Assembly: GCF_002335745.1 (NCBI RefSeq)
Contig: NZ_NIST01000001.1
Coordinates: 1,646,039 to 1,710,038, forward strand
DNA length: 64,000 nucleotides
Source of the DNA: Evansella halocellulosilytica
GTDB taxonomy: Bacteria > Bacillota > Bacilli > Bacillales > Salisediminibacteriaceae
Direction of reading: 5' to 3'
Position 1 is the stretch's first letter; each line of letters opens with the position of its first letter. Positions 24,415 to 32,781 of this stretch are shown here, one piece after another. Below the pieces are notes generated by a model. It worked only from the letters and a program-made list of their open reading frames with translations, did not search any database and had not been told where the DNA came from. The translations under genes were made by a program, and so were the position numbers.

Positions 24415-24705
24415 ATGGTGCGCAAGGTTGTTGCCGTTATGGACACAATGCAGCAGAAGAAAGCCATTTTCGATGAAATAAAAAGTCGAGGATACAAAGA
24501 GGAAGACATCACGATCATTGGTCAAGACGCAGATGACGCCCATTTATACGCCCGTTTCTTCGAACAAGGACAATATGTAGTCACAGTTGATATGAAGCGG
24601 GATGCAGGAAACGGAAAGGCGAAATATGAGAGAACATTACTAGAGCCAAAAACACCAAGAGACCATCACCATTTTCCCCATCATCAAATGAGAAGAGGAT
24701 TGTAA
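24415..24705 (+). CDS. Small general stress protein (YflT/GSP-17M-like)
   Basis: A 96-residue protein whose first ~55 residues match the YflT/general-stress-17M fold: V-V-A-V-M-D-T-M-Q-Q-K-K-A-I-F-D-E-I-K-S-R-G-Y-K-E-E-D-I-T-I-I-G-Q-D-A-D, i.e. a beta strand, a helix, then G-Y-x-x-x-D-I. The tail is His-rich (H-H-H-F-P-H-H) and may bind metal, but that is inference. The start is ATG 24415; an ATG five codons earlier overlaps the GGAGGTG ribosome binding site. A SigB-type promoter precedes it. Confidence 0.7.
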   Translation: MVRKVVAVMDTMQQKKAIFDEIKSRGYKEEDITIIGQDADDAHLYARFFEQGQYVVTVDMKRDAGNGKAKYERTLLEPKTPRDHHHFPHHQMRRGL

Positions 24706-24721
24706 TCGATTTTTTCCACTT

Positions 24722-24757
24722 AAGTCGGCGTAAAAGTAAACGTCGACTTTCTTTGTT
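24722..24757 (+). terminator. Terminator after the stress-protein gene
   Basis: AAGTCGGCGT / ACGTCGACTT stem followed by TCTTTG. Confidence 0.75.
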
Positions 24758-24851
24758 CCGCAACTGACCACGGTTCAGCTAATACTAGTAATTTTCAAAG
24801 ACCTGTAATAGGTCTTTCATTTTCTTGGTAGGTTTATTTGAGTTAAGTGAT

Positions 24852-25016
24852 TTTAAGAGGATGTTCAAAAACTCTGGGAAAAATAGCTTTCGTATCTCTG
24901 CGTTGACTCGTTTTTCCGTTACTCACGTATGAACACGATACGCTCCGCGACTCAAAACTTCGTCGCTTTGATCTACTACGGTCTTTTTGTCCTCCTATAT
25001 GAACACGTACTTTCAA
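24852..25016. repeat. Probable dispersed intergenic repeat
   Basis: AGAGGATGTTCAAAAAC head, internal CTCACGTATGAACACGATACG and a TATGAACACGT end. It resembles 'GATGTTCAAAAA...' repeats I remember between Bacillaceae genes; only one copy is in this window. No gene is seen in 24758-25183. Confidence 0.4.
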
Positions 25017-25183
25017 GTTCTTTCTTTCAGGTTCAATTGGTAATATTATCATATTTTTCTAAAAAAACGTGTACAAAAATGTACGAATGACATCGCTGAT
25101 CATGATATGATAGTCTTATGTGAGAAAAGGTAAGTGCATCGAATTATTAGAATGTTCTAACTTGATCTGGGGAGGTAACGATT

Positions 25184-26158
25184 TTGCGCAGTTTTTCAAA
25201 AAAATCGGTGGTTAAAGAACCACGTGTAAATAAAATGATTGACAATGTTGAACGAGTTGTTGTTGGAAAAAGAAACGAAATAGAGCTTAGTTTTATCGCA
25301 TTACTTAGTGGTGGACATGTATTGCTAGAAGACGTACCTGGAGTCGGGAAAACGATGATGGTACGCGCATTAGCGAAGTCTCTTGGAGCGGAATTTAAGA
25401 GAATTCAGTTTACCCCGGATCTACTTCCGTCAGATGTTACTGGAGTATCAATCTTTGACCAGAAGACGCTGGAGTTTCAATTTAGACCTGGTCCGATTAT
25501 GGCAAATGTCGTCTTAGCCGATGAAATAAACCGTACGTCACCAAAAACACAAGCGGCCTTGTTGGAAGCTTTAGAAGAAGGAAGTGTCACAACGGACGGA
25601 CAAACACGTGAGCTGCAAAACCCGTTCTTTGTGATGGCTACACAAAACCCAATTGAATATGGCGGGACGTATCCACTTCCAGAGGCGCAATTAGATCGGT
25701 TTTTATTTAAGTTTAAAATTGGTTATCCGACAAAGTCAGAAGAACTTGAAGTATTAACACGAGTAGAGAAGCGCCACCCTATTGAAGATTTAGAGGCTGT
25801 CATTACCCTGGATGAATTAATAGAAATGCAAAAGCAAGTATTAGATATTTATGTCGATGAAACTATTAAAGAATATATTATTAATCTCGTAAATGCGACA
25901 CGCCAGCATCATGCAGTATATTTAGGCGCGAGCCCGCGTGCATCGATTGCCCTAATGAAAGCGGCTCAAGCCTATGCGTATATGCAAAGCCGTGATTATG
26001 TTGTCCCTGATGATATAAAATACTTAGCGCCATTTGCTATGCAGCATCGGGTATTATTAAATTCAGATGCGAAGTTGTCAAACTTAACGAATGAGCGGAT
26101 TGTTCGAGATATTGTTGAGCAAGTAAATGTCCCAGTAGGGAAAGAATCAGCAAGATGA
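25184..26158 (+). CDS. yeaC: MoxR-family AAA+ ATPase
   Basis: A 324-residue AAA+ ATPase. Walker A is E-D-V-P-G-V-G-K-T (~residues 48-56) and Walker B V-V-L-A-D-E-I-N-R-T is near 110; the MoxR-specific G-x-x-P-E-A-Q-L-D-R-F sensor-1 region follows, and a helical lid domain forms the C-terminal third. It acts as a chaperone-like ATPase with DUF58/transglutaminase partners, which follow directly. The start is TTG 25184 with GGGGAGGT upstream. Order matches B. subtilis yeaC-yeaD-yebA-guaA. The stop overlaps the next start by 4 bases. Confidence 0.93.
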   Translation: MRSFSKKSVVKEPRVNKMIDNVERVVVGKRNEIELSFIALLSGGHVLLEDVPGVGKTMMVRALAKSLGAEFKRIQFTPDLLPSDVTGVSIFDQKTLEFQFRPGPIMANVVLADEINRTSPKTQAALLEALEEGSVTTDGQTRELQNPFFVMATQNPIEYGGTYPLPEAQLDRFLFKFKIGYPTKSEELEVLTRVEKRHPIEDLEAVITLDELIEMQKQVLDIYVDETIKEYIINLVNATRQHHAVYLGASPRASIALMKAAQAYAYMQSRDYVVPDDIKYLAPFAMQHRVLLNSDAKLSNLTNERIVRDIVEQVNVPVGKESAR

Positions 26159-27399
26159 TACAACGAAAAAAACTATGGGGGACGCTGAAATTAATATTGA
26201 AAGTCCTCTTTGTAGCTGGCCTTTTTGCAGGGATTTTCAGTTATGCGATGTTTCAAGGAGGCTTTGTCAGCTGGTTTTTGTTTTACAGTATATCAATGCT
26301 AGGCATGCTCATGTTATTATATGCCGCGATTCCGTTAGGGACTTTTCATGTTACGCGTATCATGGATAATGAGGCGAAAATTGCAGGGTCAGATTTGAAA
26401 GTAACAGTACATGTAAAAAGGAAATGGCCGTTCCCATTTCTCTATTTATCTGTTACAGATATTATCGGCGATCGATTGAAAAATCAAATCCCACTTAATC
26501 AATCAAAAATGATCTTTTATCCATCCGTAAAAAAAGCTCTCGAATTTACGTATACGATTGCTAACGTGAAACGTGGAGAATATGCGTTATATGGCGTTAA
26601 TTTGGAAACGAGCGACATGTTCGGCCTTTTTAAAAAACGTAAGTTCGTTCCTATTGAAGAGACACTTCTCGTCTATCCGAATTACCACGAAATTGAAAGG
26701 TGGTCTGCATTCGAGCGCCATGATATGGAGACCCGTTTATCTTCGATGGACTTCATTGAGGACATTACATCGGTAGCAGGTTCAAGGGAATATGTTCCAG
26801 GAGATAAAATGACGAGTATTGATTGGAAAGTAACCGCACGTGTAAGTAAATTAATGACGAAGGAGTTTGAAGAATATATCGGACAAAACTTCTTGGTGAT
26901 TATGAATAATAGTATCCCAACTCGGAATAAACAAGCAGAGGATGCTTACGAAAAAGGAATTGAACTCGTTACGTCGATCGTGATGTATTCGAGCAAAAAA
27001 AACTTACAGGTCGGATTATGGACACTAGGATCAAAAAATAAATCCTATCCATTAGATGCTGGTTCTGATCATCAGAAGCGACTCGTTTCTCATTTATCGA
27101 AAATCGAAGCTGATTATGGAGAGAAATTCTCTGCTAGATTAAATGAGTACGAGAGTCAGGTTCCAGGTGGAACGACGATGATTATCGTATCTACAGAGCT
27201 GACCGATGAATTATTAGAACGAGTAAAAGTATTTTTATCTAGAAGGGTACAAGTCTATTTTTGTCTCATGGATAGAAGGGATCCGAATGATAGATGGGAA
27301 GAAAAGAGATTTGAAGAATTAAAACGATTAGGTGCGGAGGCTTATTTGCTTTCTGGAGGAAATCTTGATCAAGCCATACCGGCTCATGCAGGTGATTAG
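26155..27399 (+). CDS. yeaD: DUF58-domain membrane protein
   Basis: A 414-residue protein with two N-terminal TM helices (~15-35 and 38-60), then a cytosolic or periplasmic beta-rich region and the DUF58 motif G-S-R-E-Y-V-P-G-D-K-M-T-S-I-D-W-K-V-T-A-R near 200-220. A von Willebrand A-like C-terminal domain follows. It is always linked to MoxR ATPases and probably bridges the ATPase and the transglutaminase-like membrane protein. Overlap of 4 bases upstream and direct abutment downstream show a tight operon. Confidence 0.92.
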   Translation: MIQRKKLWGTLKLILKVLFVAGLFAGIFSYAMFQGGFVSWFLFYSISMLGMLMLLYAAIPLGTFHVTRIMDNEAKIAGSDLKVTVHVKRKWPFPFLYLSVTDIIGDRLKNQIPLNQSKMIFYPSVKKALEFTYTIANVKRGEYALYGVNLETSDMFGLFKKRKFVPIEETLLVYPNYHEIERWSAFERHDMETRLSSMDFIEDITSVAGSREYVPGDKMTSIDWKVTARVSKLMTKEFEEYIGQNFLVIMNNSIPTRNKQAEDAYEKGIELVTSIVMYSSKKNLQVGLWTLGSKNKSYPLDAGSDHQKRLVSHLSKIEADYGEKFSARLNEYESQVPGGTTMIIVSTELTDELLERVKVFLSRRVQVYFCLMDRRDPNDRWEEKRFEELKRLGAEAYLLSGGNLDQAIPAHAGD

Positions 27400-29676
27400 A
27401 TGAAACGGACAAAAATACAACCGAAAGCAACAATTACGCATTTTTTTATTTACGCATTATCGTTCCTTATTTTATGGGAGTGGCTGCGACCGATCCCTAC
27501 TGTTACGAATACGGGCCATATTGATGTGTTTGTTTGGTATGCCTTGTTCAGTGCAGTATTAATTTATTTTCGCACTCCGCTAAAACTTTCAGTACCGTTA
27601 CTATTAACAGGAAGTATATACGGATTACATTATATTTTTCATGAAGGGCCATTTCTTAGCCGTGAAGGCGGTGGAGAAACAGTTACAATGTTTTTACGTG
27701 AAGTAAGCTATAACGTACAACTCATTTTTTCGTGGGAATTAGCTTCTTTAACGGATCACTTTCGAACGTTTTTACTTTTTCTGTTATTAGCATTAATTTG
27801 CTATTTAATTTATTTTTGGGTTTTTTACACGAAAAAAATATTTGTTTTTTTACTTGCAACCGTGATTTACATTACGATCTTAGATACGTTTACACCAGTT
27901 GATGCATCGATGGCGATTATCCGTATTGTTGTGATCGGATTCTTTATAATGACCCTCCTCCACATGCTTAAAGTACAAGAGGAGGAAAAAGAAATTGGTC
28001 GGCGATCAACCGCGTTTATTTCTTCCGCGTGGATGTATACACTTATTTTCATGATCTTAATCGCGACGTCAGTAGGATATGCGGCCCCAAAGTTTGAACC
28101 ACAATGGGGTGATCCGGTACCAACTTTTAAGCGATATGTTCTAGGTGAAAGTTCCGGCTCTGGAGAAGGAGTCAGAAGAGTTGGCTATGGTGAAAATGAT
28201 GAACGCTTAGGCGGCGGATTTATTCAAGATCATGGCACTGTATTTTATGCTGATATGGAAGAGCCTGCATATTGGCGGGGGGAATCAAAGCATGAGTATA
28301 CAGGACATGGCTGGCAATCTGACCAAGATTATTACGATTCACGGACGGTTTTTGAAAATAATATTGATTACCTTATGTTTGAGGAAGCGACAGCACTTGA
28401 AGAAAGTATCGCGACTGTCACGATGGAAGATGGCATCGGTTTTAATCACTTTTTCTATCCAGGTCAGCTTACTGGGGTAAATATTGGCTCTCTTGCGTAT
28501 TCTGTGGATGGTGACAGTGAAAATTTACCGCCGCTTGAATTTTCTACAGATATTATTGGTGGAAAAATATTAGCCGAGGTAAGCAGCGGTGACGATGTAC
28601 AATTAACTGAGTATACACTTCAGTTCGATAACCCGCAGTTTCCGATTCACAAATTGGAAGACAGCAGCTTAGAAGATCCTGAAGAAATACAAGATTTGTA
28701 TTTGCAGCTGCCGGATGATCTGCCTGATCGTGTTGTTGAACTAGCTGAAGAAATTACAGCAGACTATGATAATCGCTACGACATGGCTGTTGCGGTTGAA
28801 CAATATTTTTCAGAAAATGACTTTGAATACCGCACGACGAATATTCCGGTTCCTGATGACGATGAAGATTATGTTGATCAGTTTTTATTTGAAACACAGT
28901 TCGGTTATTGTGATAACTACTCGACAGCAATGGCTGTTTTGTTAAGAGCGGTTGATGTACCAACCCGTTGGGTAAAAGGCTTTACGGAAGGGGAAGAAAT
29001 TGAAACGCTTGATAATGGTCAAAATCGTTATGAGGTGACGAATTCGAACGCCCATTCCTGGGTAGAGGTTTATTTTCCGGAAGTAGGCTGGGTACCATTT
29101 GAACCAACACAAGGGTTTGCAAATAATATTGACATTTTTGAAGAAGAGGAAGAAGGAAGCGAAATCGAAATTGATGGCAATGAGGAACAGGACAATGAAT
29201 CAGAACGGCCTGACATGGATGACATGATTCCTCCTATGGAAGAGGATTATGACAACCCAGAAGCTGCTGCAAGTTCTGGTTCTGGTGGATCCTCACCGTT
29301 AACGGCCTTGCTCACACCGAAAAATGTCCTCATCTCAGTTGGAGTTCTCGTTCTCGTGATGGTCATTTATCAAAAGCAAAGCCGCCTTCAAAATCGTTAT
29401 TTCATGTTCCGATATCGATTAAGTCAGCGTGATGAACATTTTAAACCAGCATACAGAAGGTTGCTTTGGATATTAGAAAACGAAGGGATTCCTATGAATG
29501 ATGGGGAGACGTTAAGAGAGTATGCTGTTCGGGTCGATAGAATTTTAAATTCGATGTCAATGTCAAAGCTGACAGACACGTATGAACGTCTTTATTATGG
29601 AAAGCGTGATGGGAACGTAGATTGGAAGAAGCAGCATAAACAATGGGAAGAATTGGTGAAGTCGATAAACTCTTGA
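27400..29676 (+). CDS. yebA: Membrane transglutaminase-like protein (DUF3488/TgpA type)
   Basis: 758 residues. Six or so N-terminal TM helices (~10-230), a large exported domain carrying a transglutaminase fold (~470-590) with catalytic Cys in F-G-Y-C-D-N-Y-S, His in N-A-H-S-W-V-E-V-Y and Asp/Glu context in V-P-F-E-P-T, then an acidic linker, one C-terminal TM (~645-665) and a cytosolic DUF4129-like tail. It probably processes peptides or cell-wall proteins outside the membrane. The gene begins immediately after the DUF58 stop. The exported domain is notably rich in Asp/Glu. Confidence 0.93.
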   Translation: MKRTKIQPKATITHFFIYALSFLILWEWLRPIPTVTNTGHIDVFVWYALFSAVLIYFRTPLKLSVPLLLTGSIYGLHYIFHEGPFLSREGGGETVTMFLREVSYNVQLIFSWELASLTDHFRTFLLFLLLALICYLIYFWVFYTKKIFVFLLATVIYITILDTFTPVDASMAIIRIVVIGFFIMTLLHMLKVQEEEKEIGRRSTAFISSAWMYTLIFMILIATSVGYAAPKFEPQWGDPVPTFKRYVLGESSGSGEGVRRVGYGENDERLGGGFIQDHGTVFYADMEEPAYWRGESKHEYTGHGWQSDQDYYDSRTVFENNIDYLMFEEATALEESIATVTMEDGIGFNHFFYPGQLTGVNIGSLAYSVDGDSENLPPLEFSTDIIGGKILAEVSSGDDVQLTEYTLQFDNPQFPIHKLEDSSLEDPEEIQDLYLQLPDDLPDRVVELAEEITADYDNRYDMAVAVEQYFSENDFEYRTTNIPVPDDDEDYVDQFLFETQFGYCDNYSTAMAVLLRAVDVPTRWVKGFTEGEEIETLDNGQNRYEVTNSNAHSWVEVYFPEVGWVPFEPTQGFANNIDIFEEEEEGSEIEIDGNEEQDNESERPDMDDMIPPMEEDYDNPEAAASSGSGGSSPLTALLTPKNVLISVGVLVLVMVIYQKQSRLQNRYFMFRYRLSQRDEHFKPAYRRLLWILENEGIPMNDGETLREYAVRVDRILNSMSMSKLTDTYERLYYGKRDGNVDWKKQHKQWEELVKSINS

Positions 29677-29776
29677 CCAGCAAAAAGCGGACTGTTAAAA
29701 TAAGATCCATGTTTGCAAGGACGTCGTGAACGAATTTTCTTTTTAAAAGAAAAGAATTTATATAATTTCAATCTCT

Positions 29777-29902
29777 CGATTGCTGTCTAGGCTCTAGGCG
29801 CCATCAGCTCGAGGTCGCTTCGCCACTTGAAGTCTAAGTTCGGACTTCTTCTTGTCGAACCTCCAGCGCTTTTCGCCGATAGGAGGGCGCCTTGTGCTTT
29901 TC
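29777..29902 (+). repeat. GC-rich intergenic repeat in the guaA leader, copy A
   Basis: Aligns with 30394-30612: GATTGCTGTCTAG, GCTCGAGGTCGCTTCG, GAAGTCTAAGTTCGGACTTC and CTCCAGCGCTTTTCGCCGAT blocks are shared. The central GAAGTCTAAGTTCGGACTTC is itself a hairpin. It matches a repeat type widespread between Bacillaceae genes (from memory). Confidence 0.85.
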
Positions 29903-29918
29903 ATAAAAATAAATCAAT

Positions 29919-29992
29919 TGCCTCATATATCCTTAGGAATAAGGCCTAAGAGTCTCTACCGGGCTGCCGTTAACAGCCTGACTATGAAGGCA
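29919..29992 (+). promoter_or_regulatory. Guanine riboswitch aptamer (guaA)
   Basis: P1 TGCCTCATA / TATGA.GGCA, P2 CTTAGG/CCTAAG, the core GTCTCTACC, P3 GGGCTG/CAGCCT with loop CCGTTAA. The specificity base (C74 equivalent) is C at 29982, so guanine/hypoxanthine rather than adenine. The P1 3' strand GAAGGCAGA can instead pair with TCTGCCTTC at 30024-30032, which lies in the terminator stem: a standard OFF switch. Confidence 0.93.
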
Positions 29993-30014
29993 GAGCTTTC
30001 TTTTCTTTTAATGA

Positions 30015-30073
30015 ACTAGAAATTCTGCCTTCGTGTCTTATTTTTTTCACGAAACAGGTTTCTAGTTTTTTTT
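30015..30073 (+). terminator. Riboswitch-controlled terminator (guaA leader)
   Basis: Long hairpin ACTAGAAA..CCTTCGTG / CACGAAACAGG.TTTCTAGT followed by eight T. Confidence 0.88.
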
Positions 30074-30393
30074 GTACGGTCTTGTAAGACCTACGTCTGC
30101 ATCATTCGGAATTTCGCTAAAGCATAAGCTTTTCTAGACAATTATCCTTCCTTTTCTGAGGGCATCACCAACTATCTGAAAAGTTTTGTTTATGATATCT
30201 CTCAAAGAGATGGACGAGCCCAACCTATCTTGATTTCTCATGAAAATGAGTGAGTCATTTTAATAATGGTCAATACTATGACTGAACCTTTGCCGAAACA
30301 AGGTAGATGATGAAAACTGAGTGAAGCACTTTACGTAAGAAACAGGGCGCCTTGCGCTTTTATTGAAAGATAGAAAGTATAAAATTACACTTT
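30074..30393. other. Unassigned leader segment between terminator and second repeat
   Basis: About 320 bases with no gene and no RNA family I recognise. Its end (30345-30361) repeats the 3' end of the intergenic repeat (GGGCGCCTTGCGCTTTT), so a truncated copy lies here. Confidence 0.5.
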
Positions 30394-30612
30394 CTTGATT
30401 GCTGTCTAGACTTCATGCACGAGCGTTTACAACACGAGTAGGCTACGAGTTGTCTCGACGTATCTAGCTTCAAAGTGATACTAGAAGAGGAAGAGACAGC
30501 AGTTTTCGGCTCGAGGTCGCTTCGTCCCGCCATTTGAAGTCTAAGTTCGGACTTCTTTATGTCGGGACTCCAGCGCTTTTCGCCGATAGGCAGGCGCCTT
30601 GCGCTTTTCTTA
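30394..30612 (+). repeat. GC-rich intergenic repeat in the guaA leader, copy B with an insert
   Basis: Same repeat as 29777-29902, but with ~100 extra bases between GATTGCTGTCTAG and GGCTCGAGGTCGC. The insert's ends GCTGTCT and AGACAGC are complementary. The insert's last part (TACTAGAAGAGGAAGAGACAG) is nearly identical to 1618-1639. Confidence 0.8.
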
Positions 30613-30647
30613 TAAAAAACACATAAATTTGTAAAGGTGGATGTAAA

Positions 30648-32186
30648 ATGCAAGAAATCAAAGAAAAGATCATCGTTCTCGATTTTGGTGGACAGTATAA
30701 TCAGTTAATTGCTCGCCGAATTCGTGACTTGGGAGTATTCAGTGAGCTGCACTCTCATAAGATTACGCTAGAAGAAATCAAAGAGATCAACCCAACCGGT
30801 ATTATTTTCTCGGGAGGTCCGGGAAGTGTGTATGCGGATGGAGCTCCTCGCTGCGATGAAAGAATCTTTGATTTAGGTATTCCTGTACTCGGGATATGTT
30901 ACGGTATGCAGCTAATGACGCATCATTTCAACGGAAAAGTAGAAGCAGCTAATCATCGTGAATACGGGAAAGCAATCTTAGAAGTTCAAAACGAGAGTAA
31001 ACTATATGTGGACTTACCTAAAGAGCAATCCGTATGGATGAGTCATGGTGATTTAGTCGTAGTTCCTCCAGAAGGATTTACGGTTGATGCGATTAATGTT
31101 TCTTGTCCAGTAGCGGCAATGAGTGACGAGAGCCGCAAGCTTTACGGAGTTCAATTTCATCCGGAAGTGCGCAATTCAGAGCATGGAAATGAAATGCTGA
31201 AAAACTTCGTATATAACATTTGTGAATGTGAAGGAAACTGGTCAATGGAAAACTTTATCGAAATGGAAATGGATAAAGTTCGTAAGGCAGTCGGCGATCG
31301 TAAAGTTTTATGTGCATTAAGCGGAGGGGTTGATTCTTCGGTTGTAGCAGCCCTCATTCATAAAGCGATCGGTGACCAATTAGTTTGTATGTTTATCGAT
31401 CACGGTCTTCTCCGTAAAGGTGAAGCAGAAAGTGTGATGAAAACTTTCTCTGAAGGTTTTGATATGAATGTTATTAAAATTGATGCTCAAGATCGATTCC
31501 TGTCAAAACTGAATGGCGTTAAGGATCCTGAGGAAAAACGAAAAATTATTGGTAACGAATTTATTTACGTTTTTGAAGAAGAAGCGGGGAAACTTGAAGG
31601 GATTGACTTCTTAGCGCAAGGAACGTTATACACGGATATCATTGAAAGTGGAACAGACACAGCTGAAACGATTAAATCACACCATAATGTTGGCGGTCTT
31701 CCGGAAGACATGAAGTTTGACCTTATTGAGCCGTTGAACACGTTGTTTAAGGATGAAGTACGAGCTGTAGGATCAGAGTTAGGTATGCCTGATGAAGTCG
31801 TTTGGCGTCAGCCATTCCCAGGACCAGGACTTGGAATTCGTGTTTTAGGCGAAATTACGGAAGAAAAACTTGAGATTGTTCGTGAATCAGATGCAATTTT
31901 ACGAGAAGAAATTAAAAAAGCCGGGTTAGATCGTGAGATTTGGCAGTATTTCACTGCATTGCCTGATATGCGCAGTGTTGGTGTGATGGGTGACTCCCGG
32001 ACGTACGACTATACGGTCGGTGTTCGAGCCGTGACATCTGTTGACGGCATGACGTCAGACTGGGCAAGAATTCCGTTCGACGTATTGGAAGTGATCTCAA
32101 CGAGAATTGTAAATGAAGTAAAGCACGTCAATCGAGTCGTGTATGATATCACATCTAAGCCACCTTCAACAATTGAGTGGGAATAG
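30648..32186 (+). CDS. guaA: GMP synthase (glutamine-hydrolysing)
   Basis: A 512-residue amidotransferase converting XMP to GMP with glutamine and ATP. N-terminal class I glutaminase with Cys84 in G-I-C-Y-G-M-Q and His-Pro-Glu in Q-F-H-P-E-V (~172); ATP-pyrophosphatase P-loop S-G-G-V-D-S-S near 224; dimerisation domain ending in the invariant [20 protein letters not shown] is upstream of the ATG. Expression should be shut off by guanine through the aptamer ~660 bases upstream; two intergenic repeats separate that switch from the gene. Confidence 0.98.
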   Translation: MQEIKEKIIVLDFGGQYNQLIARRIRDLGVFSELHSHKITLEEIKEINPTGIIFSGGPGSVYADGAPRCDERIFDLGIPVLGICYGMQLMTHHFNGKVEAANHREYGKAILEVQNESKLYVDLPKEQSVWMSHGDLVVVPPEGFTVDAINVSCPVAAMSDESRKLYGVQFHPEVRNSEHGNEMLKNFVYNICECEGNWSMENFIEMEMDKVRKAVGDRKVLCALSGGVDSSVVAALIHKAIGDQLVCMFIDHGLLRKGEAESVMKTFSEGFDMNVIKIDAQDRFLSKLNGVKDPEEKRKIIGNEFIYVFEEEAGKLEGIDFLAQGTLYTDIIESGTDTAETIKSHHNVGGLPEDMKFDLIEPLNTLFKDEVRAVGSELGMPDEVVWRQPFPGPGLGIRVLGEITEEKLEIVRESDAILREEIKKAGLDREIWQYFTALPDMRSVGVMGDSRTYDYTVGVRAVTSVDGMTSDWARIPFDVLEVISTRIVNEVKHVNRVVYDITSKPPSTIEWE

Positions 32187-32195
32187 TAACAGGTG

Positions 32196-32237
32196 CCCTG
32201 AAAGCCTTGGTAAAACAGGGTTTTTAGGGCTTTTATA
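32196..32237 (+). terminator. Terminator after guaA
   Basis: 12-bp stem GCCCTGAAAGCC / GGTTTTTAGGGC (with G-T pairs) then TTTT. Confidence 0.82.
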
Positions 32238-32328
32238 TTCTTCATGGCACACTTTGATATGTGGTCTTCATATATTGGTTGCTGTTTTAATGGTAAATCT
32301 GTACTTAATGTAAGTAGTTTGATCACAC

Positions 32329-32372
32329 AAAAACGAACATTTAGATATAAAATATATCTAATGTTCGTTTTT
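32329..32372. terminator. Strong bidirectional hairpin before the pbuG promoter
   Basis: AAAAACGAACAT(T)TAGATATA pairs with TATATCTAATGTTCGTTTTT: a ~20-bp stem with one bulge and a tiny loop. It insulates pbuG from guaA read-through. Confidence 0.85.
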
Positions 32373-32374
32373 GG

Positions 32375-32404
32375 TTGACATGTTGATTCGCCTATTGGTA
32401 AACT
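32375..32404 (+). promoter_or_regulatory. SigA promoter of the purine permease gene
   Basis: Consensus TTGACA, 18-bp spacer, TAAACT, ~27 bases before the aptamer. Confidence 0.7.
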
Positions 32405-32430
32405 AAACGTATAATAAGAATCTGTCGAAA

Positions 32431-32498
32431 GTTCGTATAATTTCGGGAATGGGCCCGTAAGTTTCTACCAAGCTACCGTAAATAGCTTGACTACGAAC
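32431..32498 (+). promoter_or_regulatory. Guanine riboswitch aptamer (pbuG)
   Basis: P1 GTTCGTA/TACGAAC, P2 CGGG/CCCG with loop AATGGG, core GTTTCTACC, P3 AAGCTA/TAGCTT with loop CCGTAAA. Base 32491 is C, so guanine type. The P1 3' strand TACGAACGATGA can pair with TCGTCGTTTCGTA at 32554-32566 as an antiterminator. Confidence 0.95.
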
Positions 32499-32572
32499 GA
32501 TGATCATAAATTGGAACGATCCTTTGGATAACAAGTATCCTTCGTTTCAACTTTCGTCGTTTCGTATGTATA

Positions 32573-32630
32573 GAAGGAACTGACCCATAAACAAGTGTAT
32601 GCGCACTTAAGGGGCGGTTCCTTTTTTCTT
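32573..32630 (+). terminator. Riboswitch-controlled terminator (pbuG leader)
   Basis: GAAGGAAC.GACCC / GGGGCGGTTCCTT outer stem with an inner AAGTG/CACTT hairpin, then six T. Confidence 0.85.
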
Positions 32631-32781
32631 TTGACAATTATAAGCAATACACCAAGGAAAGCGTTCGTGATGGTTGACGGATTTGCACATCCTCCTCTTA
32701 GCAGAAGAAGGACAGAATACATCGTCAAAATGAGAGACGTTTTTCCAAATAAATAAAAGGTACGAAAAGGGAGAGAGTGAA

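Noticed and set aside
24246-24518. 90-codon minus-strand ORF over the SigB promoter and stress gene start
   Set aside because: No ribosome binding site, overlaps a well-supported promoter and gene.
30074-30393. Possible T-box or second riboswitch between the guaA terminator and gene
   Set aside because: No T-box sequence (UGGN-type bulge), no conserved aptamer core recognised; left as unassigned leader.
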